A stretch of 64,000 nt of DNA from CAWIJJ01 sp963836405 (GCA_963836405.1 CAWIJL010000010.1:62001-126000); one strand, 5' to 3'; positions 42,189-52,863 are shown, counted from the first letter of the stretch. The notes: generated by a model not told the origin, from the sequence alone. Made by a program: numbers and translations.

Positions 42189-44906
42189 ATGCTCCGCTTC
42201 GTCTGTTGGTTGCTGGCGGCGGCCGCGGCATTTGCGGCCAGCCCCGTCTATCAGGTCTCCCTGGATCAGCCGCAAAGCTACACGGTTTTGCGGGGAGCCG
42301 CCACCGCCGACAGCGCGGCGATGCACAATAGTCACCGGTCGCTTCGGGTGGAACCCGGAGGGGCTTTGCCCGATGCGGCGGTGCGATTTGCTCCGGTGGC
42401 CTTATCCATCGGCAAACGATATGAGCTGAGCGGCTGGGTGAAAACCGAGAGCCTGGAAGTGCGGGACCTGGACCGCTCGCCGATTGCCACTGGCGCCGTG
42501 CTGACCATGGCTTCCATGCCGTTCGACGTTCACTCCACGTCGGTGGCCGGCACCCAGGGTTGGACGCATCTTACTCTCAAGTTCGTCGCCAGCCGCAGCG
42601 AAGACCGCATCATGCTCACGGTGGGGAACGGCGGCGGGTTTCGCGGCAAGGCATGGTTCGAGGGCATCAGCCTGGACGAGACGGGGTCCGGCGATGCATG
42701 GCCGGTGAGGGAAGCCGTGCAGTCGTTCGGTCCCGCATACCGGTATCCGGCGGCAGGTTGGATTTACCTGCACGTCGAAGGCGAGCCCTACGAGCGCGGC
42801 TATCAGCACGGCAGGCTGATGGCGCGCGAGATTCCCGAATACCTGGCGCGGTGCGCGGCCGACCTGGGGGCGGCGGACCGGTGGAACGAGTATCGGGTTT
42901 CCGCCAACGCACTGTTCCTGCGCGGATTCGACCGCGAAATTCTGGAAGAGATGCGGGGCATAGCGGAGGGCGCTTCGGATGCCGGAGCCCGCTGGCAGGG
43001 GCGGCGCGTGGATCTCGTCGATATCGTGGTCGCCAACGTCACGGTGGAGTTGGGGCTGATGCGTTCCGCCATGAACGCCACCCCGACCGGACTCGAAGGG
43101 ATCACGTTCAAGAAGCCCGCGTATGCCCAGCCCGGACCGCTGCTCGATCACTGCTCGGCGTTCGCGGCCACCGGCCCGGCTACTCGCGACGGAAAGATGG
43201 TGATCGGGCACGTTACCTGGTGGCCCCTGACATTGGCCGAACAGACCAACGTGATGCTCGATATCAAGCCGGCATCCGGCCATCGCATGCTGATGCAGAG
43301 CTACCCGGGCGGCATCGAGAGCGGCACCGACTGGTATCAGAACGATGCCGGGATGGTGCTGACCGAGACCACCATCCGGCAGACCGCCTTCAACCCGCAG
43401 GGCACTCCGGTGGCGTTCCGCGCGCGCAACGCCATTCAATACGCGGCCAATGTAGACCAGATCGTGGAGCGCCTGGGCACGCGCAATAACGGGCTGTACA
43501 CCAACGAATGGCTGATCGGCGACGCCAAGAACGATGAGATCGCGATGTACGAACTGGGCACCGCGCACACGCGGCTGTGGCGCAGTTCGAAAAACGAGTG
43601 GTTCGGCGGCACGCCCGGTTTCTACTGGGGCAACAACAACGGCAAGGACCTCGCCATCCGTCTGGAGCCCACGCCCGATCCCAACGCGACGCTACAGTAT
43701 GCGCCCTACGTCCCGGCCGTACGCGATCTTGCCTGGAAGGCTTTGTACGACCGGTTCAAGGGACAGATCGACGAACAGTTCGGCTTCCTGGCGTACCACA
43801 CCGCTCCGCTGGTCAGCGCAAGCACCATGGACGCGAAAGTGGTGACTTCGGAGATGGCCCGGCGCATGATGGTCTGGGCGGCTTTCGGGAAGCCCAATCA
43901 GCGCGAGTGGCTGCCGCGGGGTGCGTATGCCAAGAACGACGGCCTGTATCCTTCCGGGTATTATCTCTTCAGCGCCGATCCCTCCGAGGCACTCGAGGCC
44001 GCGCTGGCTGCGCCGCTTGCCGCCGCGGCGTCGGAGGACACGCCTGCACGCACGACCTACAAACCGGAACTCTGGAAAGGGTACCTGCTGCCCGCTTCGG
44101 ACGCCGATCTGTGGATCGCCGCCGGGTCCGTGGCCTACGCGCAGGTGCTGGGGTCGGGCGACATCGACCGGGCTCTCGAGGTTTGGCGCACGCAATACCG
44201 CGGCTGGAAGTCATCGCCTCCCGATGAGGCCGTGCGCGTGCGGATTGAAGAGGCGCGCGGCATCTTCTTCCTGGATGCGCTTCGGCGCAAGACGGGCGAC
44301 GAGGCATTCGCGAAATTGATGAACGGCTTCTACGCGGAGAATTCCGGAAAGCCGGTCGCCGCCAATGCGTTTCTCGAACGCGCCGGAGTTTCGTTCGAAG
44401 TTCCCGAGCCCGGCGCCGGCCCGTCTTACCTGGTGAGCGATATCGGACGCAGGCTCAAATCCGCCATCCTGGTGTACGGCACCAATCGGGAGGCCGGGGC
44501 CAACCGCTACACGGCGGAGAAGATGCAAAGCGATCTCTTGAACCAGTTCGAGAGTCAGGTGCCTCTCTACAAGGATTTTGAAGTGTGGCCGGAGCTTCTG
44601 CGCGATCGCGACGTCATCTTCGTCGGACGGCCGGAAGCCAACTCCGCGCTCGCGGACTGGGCGGACCGCTTGAAGCTGGATTATCGCGGCGCGGCCTTTC
44701 GCATCGAAGGAAAGCTGCATGCCGACGAACGGGAGGCGCTGCTGCTGGCGGCCTCCAACCCGCTCAATCCGGCCCACATGGTGCTGGTGGTGGCGGGCAA
44801 CGATGCGTTGAGCACGTTGAAGTCGTCACGGTTCCAAATGCCGGTCGAGTACGTCATATGTAGCGGAGGCAGCCCGGCCCGCAGCGGGTTTTTGAAAAAC
44901 CAGTGA
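42189..44906 (+). CDS. Secreted Ntn-hydrolase (peptidase C45/phospholipase B-like) with N-terminal domain
   Basis: A 905-residue exported protein (signal LRFVCWLLAAAAAFAASP). GGGGGA lies just before ATG 42189. Residues about 20-170 form a beta-sandwich (carbohydrate-binding-like: KRYELSGWVKTESLEVRDLD). From about 190 the C45/phospholipase B-like fold begins (GEPYERGYQHGRLMAREI, EEMRGIAEGA). The predicted self-processing nucleophile is Cys322 in LLDHC-SAFAATG, followed by GKMVIGHVTWW and TDWYQNDAGMVLTETTIRQT, typical of the family. A C-terminal alpha/beta domain (about 740-905) resembles a Rossmann-like module. It may hydrolyse an amide or ester such as an acyl peptide or lipid. Translation is coupled to the next permease gene (TGATG). 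Confidence 0.82.
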   Translation: MLRFVCWLLAAAAAFAASPVYQVSLDQPQSYTVLRGAATADSAAMHNSHRSLRVEPGGALPDAAVRFAPVALSIGKRYELSGWVKTESLEVRDLDRSPIATGAVLTMASMPFDVHSTSVAGTQGWTHLTLKFVASRSEDRIMLTVGNGGGFRGKAWFEGISLDETGSGDAWPVREAVQSFGPAYRYPAAGWIYLHVEGEPYERGYQHGRLMAREIPEYLARCAADLGAADRWNEYRVSANALFLRGFDREILEEMRGIAEGASDAGARWQGRRVDLVDIVVANVTVELGLMRSAMNATPTGLEGITFKKPAYAQPGPLLDHCSAFAATGPATRDGKMVIGHVTWWPLTLAEQTNVMLDIKPASGHRMLMQSYPGGIESGTDWYQNDAGMVLTETTIRQTAFNPQGTPVAFRARNAIQYAANVDQIVERLGTRNNGLYTNEWLIGDAKNDEIAMYELGTAHTRLWRSSKNEWFGGTPGFYWGNNNGKDLAIRLEPTPDPNATLQYAPYVPAVRDLAWKALYDRFKGQIDEQFGFLAYHTAPLVSASTMDAKVVTSEMARRMMVWAAFGKPNQREWLPRGAYAKNDGLYPSGYYLFSADPSEALEAALAAPLAAAASEDTPARTTYKPELWKGYLLPASDADLWIAAGSVAYAQVLGSGDIDRALEVWRTQYRGWKSSPPDEAVRVRIEEARGIFFLDALRRKTGDEAFAKLMNGFYAENSGKPVAANAFLERAGVSFEVPEPGAGPSYLVSDIGRRLKSAILVYGTNREAGANRYTAEKMQSDLLNQFESQVPLYKDFEVWPELLRDRDVIFVGRPEANSALADWADRLKLDYRGAAFRIEGKLHADEREALLLAASNPLNPAHMVLVVAGNDALSTLKSSRFQMPVEYVICSGGSPARSGFLKNQ

Positions 44907-47296
44907 TGGAGTCCTTGCGCCGCCTTCGCGGCGCCCGCGCTTTCAGCATTCCCGCGGTAGCCGGACTGGCTTTGGCGATCGGCGCTGCCACGGCGGTTTT
45001 CAGTGTCTTTTCCGCCATGCTGCTGGCCTCGCTCGGCGTGGAGGATCCGGCCCGCGTAGTGACTGTGTGGGCCACCGACCCGGCGCATGGCCAGCAGAAT
45101 GTGGAACTCTGCTACGCGGATTACGTGGACTGGCGCAATGCCGGAAGCCCGCTGGCGGACCTGGCATTGGCCTCGTCCGTGAACCTGGATTTTCCGCTGC
45201 CCGTGCAAGGGCTGCCGGAAAACGTGGATGGCACCATCGTAAGCGGCAATTTCTTCGACGTGCTGGGAGTGCGGCCGTACGCCGGGCGCCTGTTGCAGCC
45301 CTCGGACGACGTACCGGGCGCGCCCTTCCGGGTGGTGTTGAGCCACCGGCTCTGGTCCACTCGCTTCGGAGCGGATCCGCGGATTGTGGGGCGGCAACTC
45401 GGTAGCGCCGGGAATGCCATCGAGGTGGTGGGGATCGCCCCGCCGGAATTCGATTTTCCACGCGACGTCGCCATGTGGGCGCCGCTGCACCCCGGCTTTT
45501 CGACCGTGGAGCAGGAACGCACTCTCCGTATATTCCGGTCTGTGGCGCGCCTGCGGCCGGGTGTGGGAGTAAGCGGTGCGCAGGCGGCGCTCACGGTAAT
45601 CTCGAAGAACGCACAGAGTCAGCGTTCCGCCGGCGCGGGCCGTTACGGCGTGCTCGTCACTCCGTTGCTCGACGAAATCTATGGCGCGGCGCGTCCGGCG
45701 ATTCAGATCCTGCTGGCCGCGGTGATGCTGGTGTTGCTCATCGCCTCCGCCAACGCAGCCAACCTGCTGCTGGCGCGCGCCGCGGGCCGGGCGCGGGAAA
45801 TCGCCGTACGCACCGCCCTTGGCGCAGGACGCGGGCGGATTGTGCGCCTGCTGCTCGAAGAGTCCGCCGTGCTGGCGGCGGTGGCTGGCGGCCTGGGAAT
45901 CGCGCTGGCAGCGGCGGGGGTGCGCCTGCTGGTACGCCTCGCGCCGGAGGAGGTCCCGCGCGTCGCACAAGCATCGCTCGATCTCCCGGTGCTCGCCTTT
46001 TCGGTAGTGGTGACCGGGGCGACGGTGTTCCTTTTCGGCCTGGCGCCCGCCTGGGTGGCTTCGCGGCGCGATCCCGCCGAAGCGCTGCAACATGCCGGAG
46101 CCCGTTTTGCGGGCAGCCGCGCGCAGAGCCGTTTCCGCCACCTGCTCATTGCGGGCGAGGTGGGGCTTTCGGCCGTCCTGCTGATCGGTGCCGGGCTGCT
46201 CGTGCGCAGCTTTGCGAACCTTGCCGCCGTGGACCCGGGATTTCGCCCGGACCACATCCTCACGTTGCGCCTGACCACGCAGGGCACCAACCAGGAGGCG
46301 CGCCGGGCATTGTATTCGCAGGTGCTCGAACGAGTGCGAGCTCTGCCCGGCGTCGAAGCGGCAGGCGCCGTGCTGATCCGGCCGCTTTCCGGCGCCGTCG
46401 GATGGGACACCACCTACAGGGCCGAGGGCCAGTCGCCGGAACAGGCCAAAGGCAACCTGAACGGCAACTACGAAGCCATCAGCCCCGGCTACTTCGATAC
46501 CATGCGCATCCGGCTGCTGGCGGGCCGCGATTTCACCAATGCGGATAACCACACCGCTCCGGGCGTCGTGATTTTGGGCCAGGCTACCGCGCGCCGCCAC
46601 TGGGCCGCGGGCGACGTGGTGGGCAAGCGCATCCTCCTCGGCGGCAGCGCGCAGCCGCAGTGGCTGACCGTGGTCGGCGTGGTCAACGACGTGCGTTATC
46701 GCGAGTGGGAAGCATCCCGGCCGGATTTCTACGTGCCGTACCTCCAGCGCGCGCAACACCGCAGCGATTTCGTGATCCGCACGCACGGAGATCCACTGGC
46801 GCTCGCCAACACCGTGCGCCGCGCCGTGTTTGACATTCAGCGCGACCAGCCGGTCAGCAACCTCACCACTATGGAGGCGCTGGTAGACCGGGCCCTGGGG
46901 CGTGCCCGCTTCAATACGCTGGCCCTGGCAGCCCTGGCTGTCGCGGCCCTGCTGTTGACCGCGATCGGCATTTACGGCGTGCTCTCGTTCCTGGTAGTGC
47001 AGCGAACCGCCGAAATCGCCGTCAGGGTGGCGCTGGGCGCGACGCCTTCGAACATCGCCTGGCACATTACGGCGGGCGCTCTTCGGCTGGTGCTGGCGGG
47101 CCTCGCTGCCGGCGTGGCCGCTGCGGTGCTGATCCGTGGCGCGGTGGCCTCTCAACTCTTCGGCGTCAGCCCCATCGATCCCGCCGCCTGGGCGGGCGCC
47201 GTGCTGCTTCTGCTGGGAATCGCCGCCGCGGCCTGCGCGATTCCCGCTTTCCGGGCGGCAAGCGTACACCCGGCCAAAGCGTTACGATCGGAGTGA
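44906..47296 (+). CDS. ADOP-type ABC transporter permease (FtsX/MacB-like)
   Basis: A 796-residue two-half permease: a first helix (FSIPAVAGLALAIGAATAVF), a periplasmic MacB-PCD domain to about 240, helices around 255-390 with RAREIAVRTALGAGRGRIVR, then a second half starting RFRHLLIAGEVGLSAVLLIG and ending in three helices with AEIAVRVALGATPSNIA and FRAASVHPAKALRSE. The N-terminal helix lacks part of the family's usual leading domain. No ATPase is adjacent. Its ATG overlaps the stop of the Ntn-hydrolase gene, and the thioredoxin-like gene follows 7 bp later, so the three form one operon. Confidence 0.9.
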   Translation: MESLRRLRGARAFSIPAVAGLALAIGAATAVFSVFSAMLLASLGVEDPARVVTVWATDPAHGQQNVELCYADYVDWRNAGSPLADLALASSVNLDFPLPVQGLPENVDGTIVSGNFFDVLGVRPYAGRLLQPSDDVPGAPFRVVLSHRLWSTRFGADPRIVGRQLGSAGNAIEVVGIAPPEFDFPRDVAMWAPLHPGFSTVEQERTLRIFRSVARLRPGVGVSGAQAALTVISKNAQSQRSAGAGRYGVLVTPLLDEIYGAARPAIQILLAAVMLVLLIASANAANLLLARAAGRAREIAVRTALGAGRGRIVRLLLEESAVLAAVAGGLGIALAAAGVRLLVRLAPEEVPRVAQASLDLPVLAFSVVVTGATVFLFGLAPAWVASRRDPAEALQHAGARFAGSRAQSRFRHLLIAGEVGLSAVLLIGAGLLVRSFANLAAVDPGFRPDHILTLRLTTQGTNQEARRALYSQVLERVRALPGVEAAGAVLIRPLSGAVGWDTTYRAEGQSPEQAKGNLNGNYEAISPGYFDTMRIRLLAGRDFTNADNHTAPGVVILGQATARRHWAAGDVVGKRILLGGSAQPQWLTVVGVVNDVRYREWEASRPDFYVPYLQRAQHRSDFVIRTHGDPLALANTVRRAVFDIQRDQPVSNLTTMEALVDRALGRARFNTLALAALAVAALLLTAIGIYGVLSFLVVQRTAEIAVRVALGATPSNIAWHITAGALRLVLAGLAAGVAAAVLIRGAVASQLFGVSPIDPAAWAGAVLLLLGIAAAACAIPAFRAASVHPAKALRSE

Positions 47297-47303
47297 GGTT
47301 TCT

Positions 47304-48182
47304 ATGAAGCTGGCTGTGGCGTTGACCTTTGCGCTGGGCACTCTCCCGGCATGGGCCCAGGGCCCCAAATATTTCGCTCCGGACGACGCGGTGCGCGGCC
47401 GGATGGAAGAGGCGCTCTCGACGGCGCGCGGCTCGAACCGCCGCGTTCTGGCCATCTACGGCGGAACGTGGTGCACCTCGTGTGCGGCGTTCATGAAGAC
47501 CGTCCAGGCGGATGCCGCTCTGCTGAAAGGCTACGTCCCGGTGCACGCTCATACCGCCGATGCAGCCGCGCTCCAACCTTTCGCGCAGCGGATTAGGGTG
47601 GACCTCGAGCCGGATGCCGGCCCGCTGCTGGCCATCCTGGACGAGGACGGACACGAACTGGCGACCACGGCCGGAAGCCGTATGACCGACGCCGCCAAGC
47701 TGAAGGCCTTTCTGGAGCGGTGGGAGCTCAACGGAACCGCCGATGCCGTCATGAGCCAGGCGCTTCCGGCACTCGGTGGGAAGCTCGGCTGGGTGGAATT
47801 TCGCGCCGACTGGTGCTCGTGGTGCAAGCGGCTCGAGAAGTTCTTCGCCGCGAGCGACGCCACGCCCGTGCTCTCCAAATACTACTCGGTGATCACGGTC
47901 GATTACGAGCGAAACCTGGGCGCTCCGGCGCTGACGGAGAAGCTGGGATCTTCCGGCCGCGTAGGACTGCCCTGGTACGCGGTGGTGGATGCGCAGGGCA
48001 AATCGCTCGGCACTGCCGACGGTCCCAAGGGCAACGTGGGCTTTCCGAACAACGACGAGGAGCGGGCGTATTTTCTCTCGCTGATCCGCTCGACGGCGAA
48101 GGGAATGACGCCCGAGGAATTCGATCTGGTTGCGAAGACGCTGAAGGCGAGCGAGGTGCCGCGGGCGGCGCCGTCGCGCTAA
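47304..48182 (+). CDS. Secreted protein with two thioredoxin-like domains
   Basis: A 292-residue exported protein (signal KLAVALTFALGTLPAWAQG). Domain 1 (about 25-140) has the active-site motif GTWCTSC (C57, C60); domain 2 (about 150-275) has ADWCSWC (C171, C174). Both are CxxC thioredoxin folds of the DUF255/thioredoxin_7 kind rather than classical WCGPC. It likely reduces or isomerises disulfides in the periplasm, possibly for the Ntn-hydrolase or permease of its operon. The start is ATG 47304, since upstream codons overlap the permease. The stop overlaps the NHL gene by 4 bp, tail to tail. Confidence 0.88.
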   Translation: MKLAVALTFALGTLPAWAQGPKYFAPDDAVRGRMEEALSTARGSNRRVLAIYGGTWCTSCAAFMKTVQADAALLKGYVPVHAHTADAAALQPFAQRIRVDLEPDAGPLLAILDEDGHELATTAGSRMTDAAKLKAFLERWELNGTADAVMSQALPALGGKLGWVEFRADWCSWCKRLEKFFAASDATPVLSKYYSVITVDYERNLGAPALTEKLGSSGRVGLPWYAVVDAQGKSLGTADGPKGNVGFPNNDEERAYFLSLIRSTAKGMTPEEFDLVAKTLKASEVPRAAPSR

Positions 48183-50902
48183 TTTCCGCCGACCGCGATC
48201 GTAACCGTCTGGCTGGCGACGCCCGCGATTGAAATCGAAACCGGAACCGCGCTTCCGGAAGCTGTGTCTTCGGGTATCTGCACGTCCACCTGCATCACCC
48301 CGGCCACCACGCCCGGTATGCCGCCCGCGTATTTCACAGCGGCCGGCCGGCCGTCCACGAACGCGGTCACGGTTTGCACGGGCCGCGGGGCGGGGTTGCC
48401 CGCCATCTTGCCGTCCACACCTTCCGGAGACGTTTGCCCTTCGCCGGTTGCGAAAAACGATACTACGCTGCCTGGCAGCGCAGGCCGCGATGCCGAGTTG
48501 TCCGAACCGTCCTGATTTACAGCCTTGGCCTGACCCGTTCCGGAGGCGTCGGCGGTGAAGAGCCCGGGCGCCACCTGGGCGAAAGCCGCGGTCGCCGTGG
48601 CAGTCTGCCCTGCATATTCGACGGTAATCTGCACGTTTCCGCCGCTGGCCGCGTAGGGCACGATGGCGGAAAGTTGCGTGTTCGAGGCGTATAGCAGCGG
48701 AGCCCGCACTCCGTCGAAGCGAACCACCACGCCGCTGTTCTCGCCGAGCACGATCTGCGACGGTCCCAATCCACTACCGAAGATCACCACGATTTCGCCG
48801 GGCGCGATGGGGCCGGGCAGATTGCTGGCCCCGTTGGAAACCAGGCGCACGAAAGAGTCGGCGCTTCCCTGGTATAGATACCGCATCGCACTGTTGCCGG
48901 AATCGGCTATGAACAAATCGCCGCCCGGCCCCGCCGCGACACCCCAAGGGTGGTTCAGCCGCGCGGAAGCGGCGGGTCCGCCGTCGCCCGCATAGCAGCA
49001 ATCGCCGGTGCCCGCCACATCCGCCACATCCCCGCCGGGCGCGATGCGGAGCACGCGATTGCCGCTGAAATCGGACGCGTACACGTTCCCGGAAGCATCC
49101 ACCGAAATGCCCGCCGCGTCGATCGGGCTTGCATCCCCGGCAAGCGTCTGGATGAGACCGTCGGAGCCCACTCTGCGGATGCGGCCGTTACCCTGGTCGG
49201 CGATGTACATGGCGCCGCCGGGCCCGAATGCAAGATCCGAGGGAAAACTCAGCAGGGCGTTGGCCGGCGGCCCGCCGTCGCCTCCGAAGCCGCGTCCCCT
49301 GCCCACGACCGTGTCGAGGATGCCGCTGCCATCCACTCTCCGAATCCGATGATTTCCGGTGTCGGCGATATACAATTCGTCGTCCGGGCCCACCGCCACG
49401 CCACGCGGAGAGTTCAGCGAGGCGACGATGGCGCGAGAGCCGTCTCCGTAAAACGCGGCGTTCCCGTTCCCCGCCACCGTGCCGATAACGCCGTTCGGAA
49501 ACACCATGCGTACGCGGTCATTGCCCGTATCCGCGATGAACAGGTTTCCAGCGCTGTCCAGGGCAACGTCCGTGGGTTCGTTCAGCAGCGCCAGGGTTGC
49601 GGGGCCGCCATCGCCGGCGAAGCCCGGCACGGCATTGCCGGCGACCGTTGTGATGGTTCCGCCGGGAGAGATCTTGCGGATCCGGTGGTTCTTCGTATCG
49701 GCGAAGTACAGATTGCCGGCAGCGTCCAAAGCCGCGCCGCGCGGCTCATCCAGCTGCGCCATCACGGCCGGGCCGAAGTCGCCGGAAAAGCTGTTCAGGG
49801 CGTTGCCGGCAGCGATCGCCACCACGCCCTCGGGGGTCACTTTCCACACCAGGTTATCGCCGAGTTGCAGTCCCGAACCCGAACCGAACGACCCTTGCGT
49901 GAAGTAGACGTTCCCGGAAGGGTCCACCGCGATTCCGCTGGGCCCGTTCAGCCGGACGGCCACCGCCGCCTCCCCCACCACCAGCGAACCGCGGCTGGTG
50001 CCGGCCAGGGTGTTGATCGTGCCGCCCGCCACGCGCCGGATGCGGTTGTTTCCCAGGTCCGCGATGTACAGGTTCCCCGCGGAATCGATGGCCACATCCG
50101 TGGGCAGAAAAAGAGTTGCCTGTGCGGCCGCCCCACCGTCGCCGGAATAGCCCGGGTAGCCATCGGCCACATAGGTTTCGATGATTCCGTCGGGGTGCAC
50201 TACCCGGATCCGGTTGTTGTAGGTGTCTGCGATGAAGAGATCGCCGTTTGCATCCACCGCCACGCCTTCCGGGGTGTTCAGGTGCGCCTCCGTGGCGGCC
50301 GCGCCGTCATGGCTGTATCCGGAGTATCCAACACCCGCGACGGTGGAAATCGTGCCGTCCGGCGCGATCTTCCGGATTACATGATTATTGGTGTCGGCCA
50401 CGAACAGGCTTCCGTTCGCATCCACCGTTAGGCCCATAGGGCCGTTCAGAAGGGCGTCGGCGGCGGGTCCGTGATCGCCTGCATATCCGGCCTGCCCGGT
50501 GCCGGCGAAACGGATGATGATTCCGTCTGGGGATACTCTCCGGATCTGGTTGGCCTCGCGTTCGGTGAAGTACAGGTTCCCGGCCGCATCCACGGCGATG
50601 CCGACGGGTTCGTTTACCTGCGCCGCTACCGCCGGACCGCCGTCTCCCGAAATGCCTATCCGGCCGGTTCCGGCGATGCGGGTGATGGCGCCCTCGGTGT
50701 TTACTTTGAAAATAGCGTGGAGGCCGGCGAAATAGAAGTTGCCTGCCGCATCGGTGGCCACGCGCGCCGGGTCGCCCACGGATATAGCGGTGGCAGCGGC
50801 CGGAGTGCTGGGGGGCGCTCCTCCGGCAATCGTGGTAATCAGGTACGGCTGCGCCCCCAAACTACCGATAACAAACAGAAAGCTACAGGGGGCCCGGAAC
50901 AT
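48179..50902 (-). CDS. Secreted NHL-repeat protein with Solibacter-type C-terminal domain
   Basis: A 907-residue exported protein (signal FRAPCSFLFVIGSLGAQP). More than ten NHL repeats with a very regular pattern (GPTGLTVDANGSLFVADTNNHVIRKI-like, then a GTV-type linker and YSGDGG) form one or two beta-propellers over residues 20-640. Residues about 660-907 form an Ig-like region (NGASNLPGPIAPGEIVVIFGSG ... LYASNTQLSAIVPYAASG ... FATGEGQTSPEGVDG ... GVMQVDVQIPEDTASG), which matches the domain named for uncharacterised Solibacter C termini. Such proteins are secreted in large families in that genus and probably act in surface binding; function unknown. AAGGAA precedes the ATG. Confidence 0.9.
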   Translation of the reverse strand: MFRAPCSFLFVIGSLGAQPYLITTIAGGAPPSTPAAATAISVGDPARVATDAAGNFYFAGLHAIFKVNTEGAITRIAGTGRIGISGDGGPAVAAQVNEPVGIAVDAAGNLYFTEREANQIRRVSPDGIIIRFAGTGQAGYAGDHGPAADALLNGPMGLTVDANGSLFVADTNNHVIRKIAPDGTISTVAGVGYSGYSHDGAAATEAHLNTPEGVAVDANGDLFIADTYNNRIRVVHPDGIIETYVADGYPGYSGDGGAAAQATLFLPTDVAIDSAGNLYIADLGNNRIRRVAGGTINTLAGTSRGSLVVGEAAVAVRLNGPSGIAVDPSGNVYFTQGSFGSGSGLQLGDNLVWKVTPEGVVAIAAGNALNSFSGDFGPAVMAQLDEPRGAALDAAGNLYFADTKNHRIRKISPGGTITTVAGNAVPGFAGDGGPATLALLNEPTDVALDSAGNLFIADTGNDRVRMVFPNGVIGTVAGNGNAAFYGDGSRAIVASLNSPRGVAVGPDDELYIADTGNHRIRRVDGSGILDTVVGRGRGFGGDGGPPANALLSFPSDLAFGPGGAMYIADQGNGRIRRVGSDGLIQTLAGDASPIDAAGISVDASGNVYASDFSGNRVLRIAPGGDVADVAGTGDCCYAGDGGPAASARLNHPWGVAAGPGGDLFIADSGNSAMRYLYQGSADSFVRLVSNGASNLPGPIAPGEIVVIFGSGLGPSQIVLGENSGVVVRFDGVRAPLLYASNTQLSAIVPYAASGGNVQITVEYAGQTATATAAFAQVAPGLFTADASGTGQAKAVNQDGSDNSASRPALPGSVVSFFATGEGQTSPEGVDGKMAGNPAPRPVQTVTAFVDGRPAAVKYAGGIPGVVAGVMQVDVQIPEDTASGSAVPVSISIAGVASQTVTIAVGGN

Positions 50903-50940
50903 TTCCTTATGGTACTAAATTCCACCCGCGGCATAGGTTT

Positions 50941-51241
50941 TCAAGCTCGCAGTGCTTTCGCCATCTTTCGCAGTTTGCCGGCCTCTGCCCTCTCCCCGGT
51001 GAGCGCGAGGCTGCCGGCGCACTGTTCGGCGATACCCGCCAGCCGCAGCGGCGGAATGCGGTTGGCGGCGGCGGAACCGAGCGCGGCGGAGCAGAGGCCA
51101 GCCGCCATTCGAGCGCACTCCGATTGTGGCCACCATCTGTTCGGGCGAGGTGCCGGGTTCGGCCTCGAACAGCCTGGCCGCCCGAAGCAGGAGGTTTGCC
51201 GCCTCCTCACAACTGCCGTTCGCCAGTTTATCCCCGCCGGC
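50941..51241 (-). pseudogene. Small helical ORF with a probable +1 indel
   Basis: Two frames join into one helical, Ala/Leu-rich protein of about 100 residues: GDKLANGSCEEAANLLLRAA, RLFEAEPGTSPEQMVATI, then CARMAAGLCSAALGSAAANR, IPPLRLAGIAEQCAGSLALT and GERAEAGKLRKMAKALRA. The frames differ by one base near 51120-51121 (an extra C on the plus strand); removing it gives the continuous ATIECARMA. No convincing start codon is seen before the stop at about 51250, so the 5' end may hold another error or the gene may start with CTG. It follows the HAD phosphatase on the same strand. No family recognised. Confidence 0.4.
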
Positions 51242-51256
51242 CAGGAAGACGGAGGG

Positions 51257-51937
51257 CTACGCTAACATGCGCAGCCGCAGGGAGCGGAGGTCCGGGAGCA
51301 GGAGATCCGGCTGCTCGGCCTCGAGTTCGGCGGCCGGGGTGATGCCGGTGCGGACGGCGATCGAGCGGATGCGGTTTCGCCGTGCCGCAATCACGTCCGG
51401 CGGGGCGTCGCCCACCAGCGAAATCGGCGCCTGGCGCCCGATCCATCCTTCGCGGCGCGCCTGGCGGATGGCAAGGCGCGCCAGGGCGCTGCGCGTGCGC
51501 GCCATTTCTCCGAATGCTCCGAAACGAAAATACCGCGCGAGGCCCGCGCGTTCCAGTTTCCGCCAGCCGATGCGCGTCAGGTTCCCGGTAACCAGCCCGA
51601 GCAGGATGCCATGCCGTTCGAGCCGTTCCAGCAAGGGTGCGACGCCCGGGCAGTGCTTGTCGTGGAGGGGCGGGCACACGCGGAGGTAGTGGCGCTCGGC
51701 GGCGCGACAGACGGCGGGCATCGCCTCGCGAATTTGGGTTCGTTTCGCACCGGCCATGCGCAGCATCACGGTCAGAATGTCCGGGTCGAGCATGCCCTGG
51801 ACGGGTATACCTTCGGTAGTGGTTTCGAGGCCGGTGACACGGCGGATCCCATGGACCAGGGCCTCGCGATGATGCGGCCCGGCGCGCCGGACCAGCGTGC
51901 CATCGATATCGAACAGAACCAGGGCTTGGTGGGTCAA
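51257..51937 (-). CDS. HAD-superfamily hydrolase (phosphoglycolate phosphatase-like)
   Basis: About 226 residues with all four HAD motifs: LVLFDIDGTLV (nucleophile Asp), GLVTGN (motif II Thr), the Lys region at RKLERAGLARYF, and LVGDAPPDVIAAR (motif IV Asp). Cap helices lie between (LVHGIRRVTGLETT... GMLDPDILTVML). It could remove 2-phosphoglycolate, which would fit glcD 10 kb away, but the substrate is not determined. Two TTG starts are possible, 51943 and 51937. TATGAT (51943-51948, minus strand) ends 5 nt before the second and overlaps the first, so 51937 (THQALVLFDIDGT) is preferred. Divergent from aguB, 29 bp apart. Confidence 0.87.
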   Translation of the reverse strand: MTHQALVLFDIDGTLVRRAGPHHREALVHGIRRVTGLETTTEGIPVQGMLDPDILTVMLRMAGAKRTQIREAMPAVCRAAERHYLRVCPPLHDKHCPGVAPLLERLERHGILLGLVTGNLTRIGWRKLERAGLARYFRFGAFGEMARTRSALARLAIRQARREGWIGRQAPISLVGDAPPDVIAARRNRIRSIAVRTGITPAAELEAEQPDLLLPDLRSLRLRMLA

Positions 51938-51966
51938 GTGCAATCATACGCCGCTACAATGGTCTT

Positions 51967-52848
<882 letters not shown>

Positions 52849-52863
52849 ACGCCGGGTTTCCGG

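Noticed and set aside
44681..47269. Long minus-strand open frame (about 862 codons)
   Set aside because: Antisense to the ADOP permease and the end of the Ntn-hydrolase; composition is Arg/His/Gln-rich with no motifs.
48950..50431. Plus-strand open frame of about 493 codons with repeats
   Set aside because: It is the shadow of the NHL repeats on the minus strand.
48179..50902. Tandem DNA repeat or CRISPR-like array
   Set aside because: The periodicity is protein-level (NHL repeats of about 50-60 residues) with diverged DNA; there are no uniform repeats and spacers.
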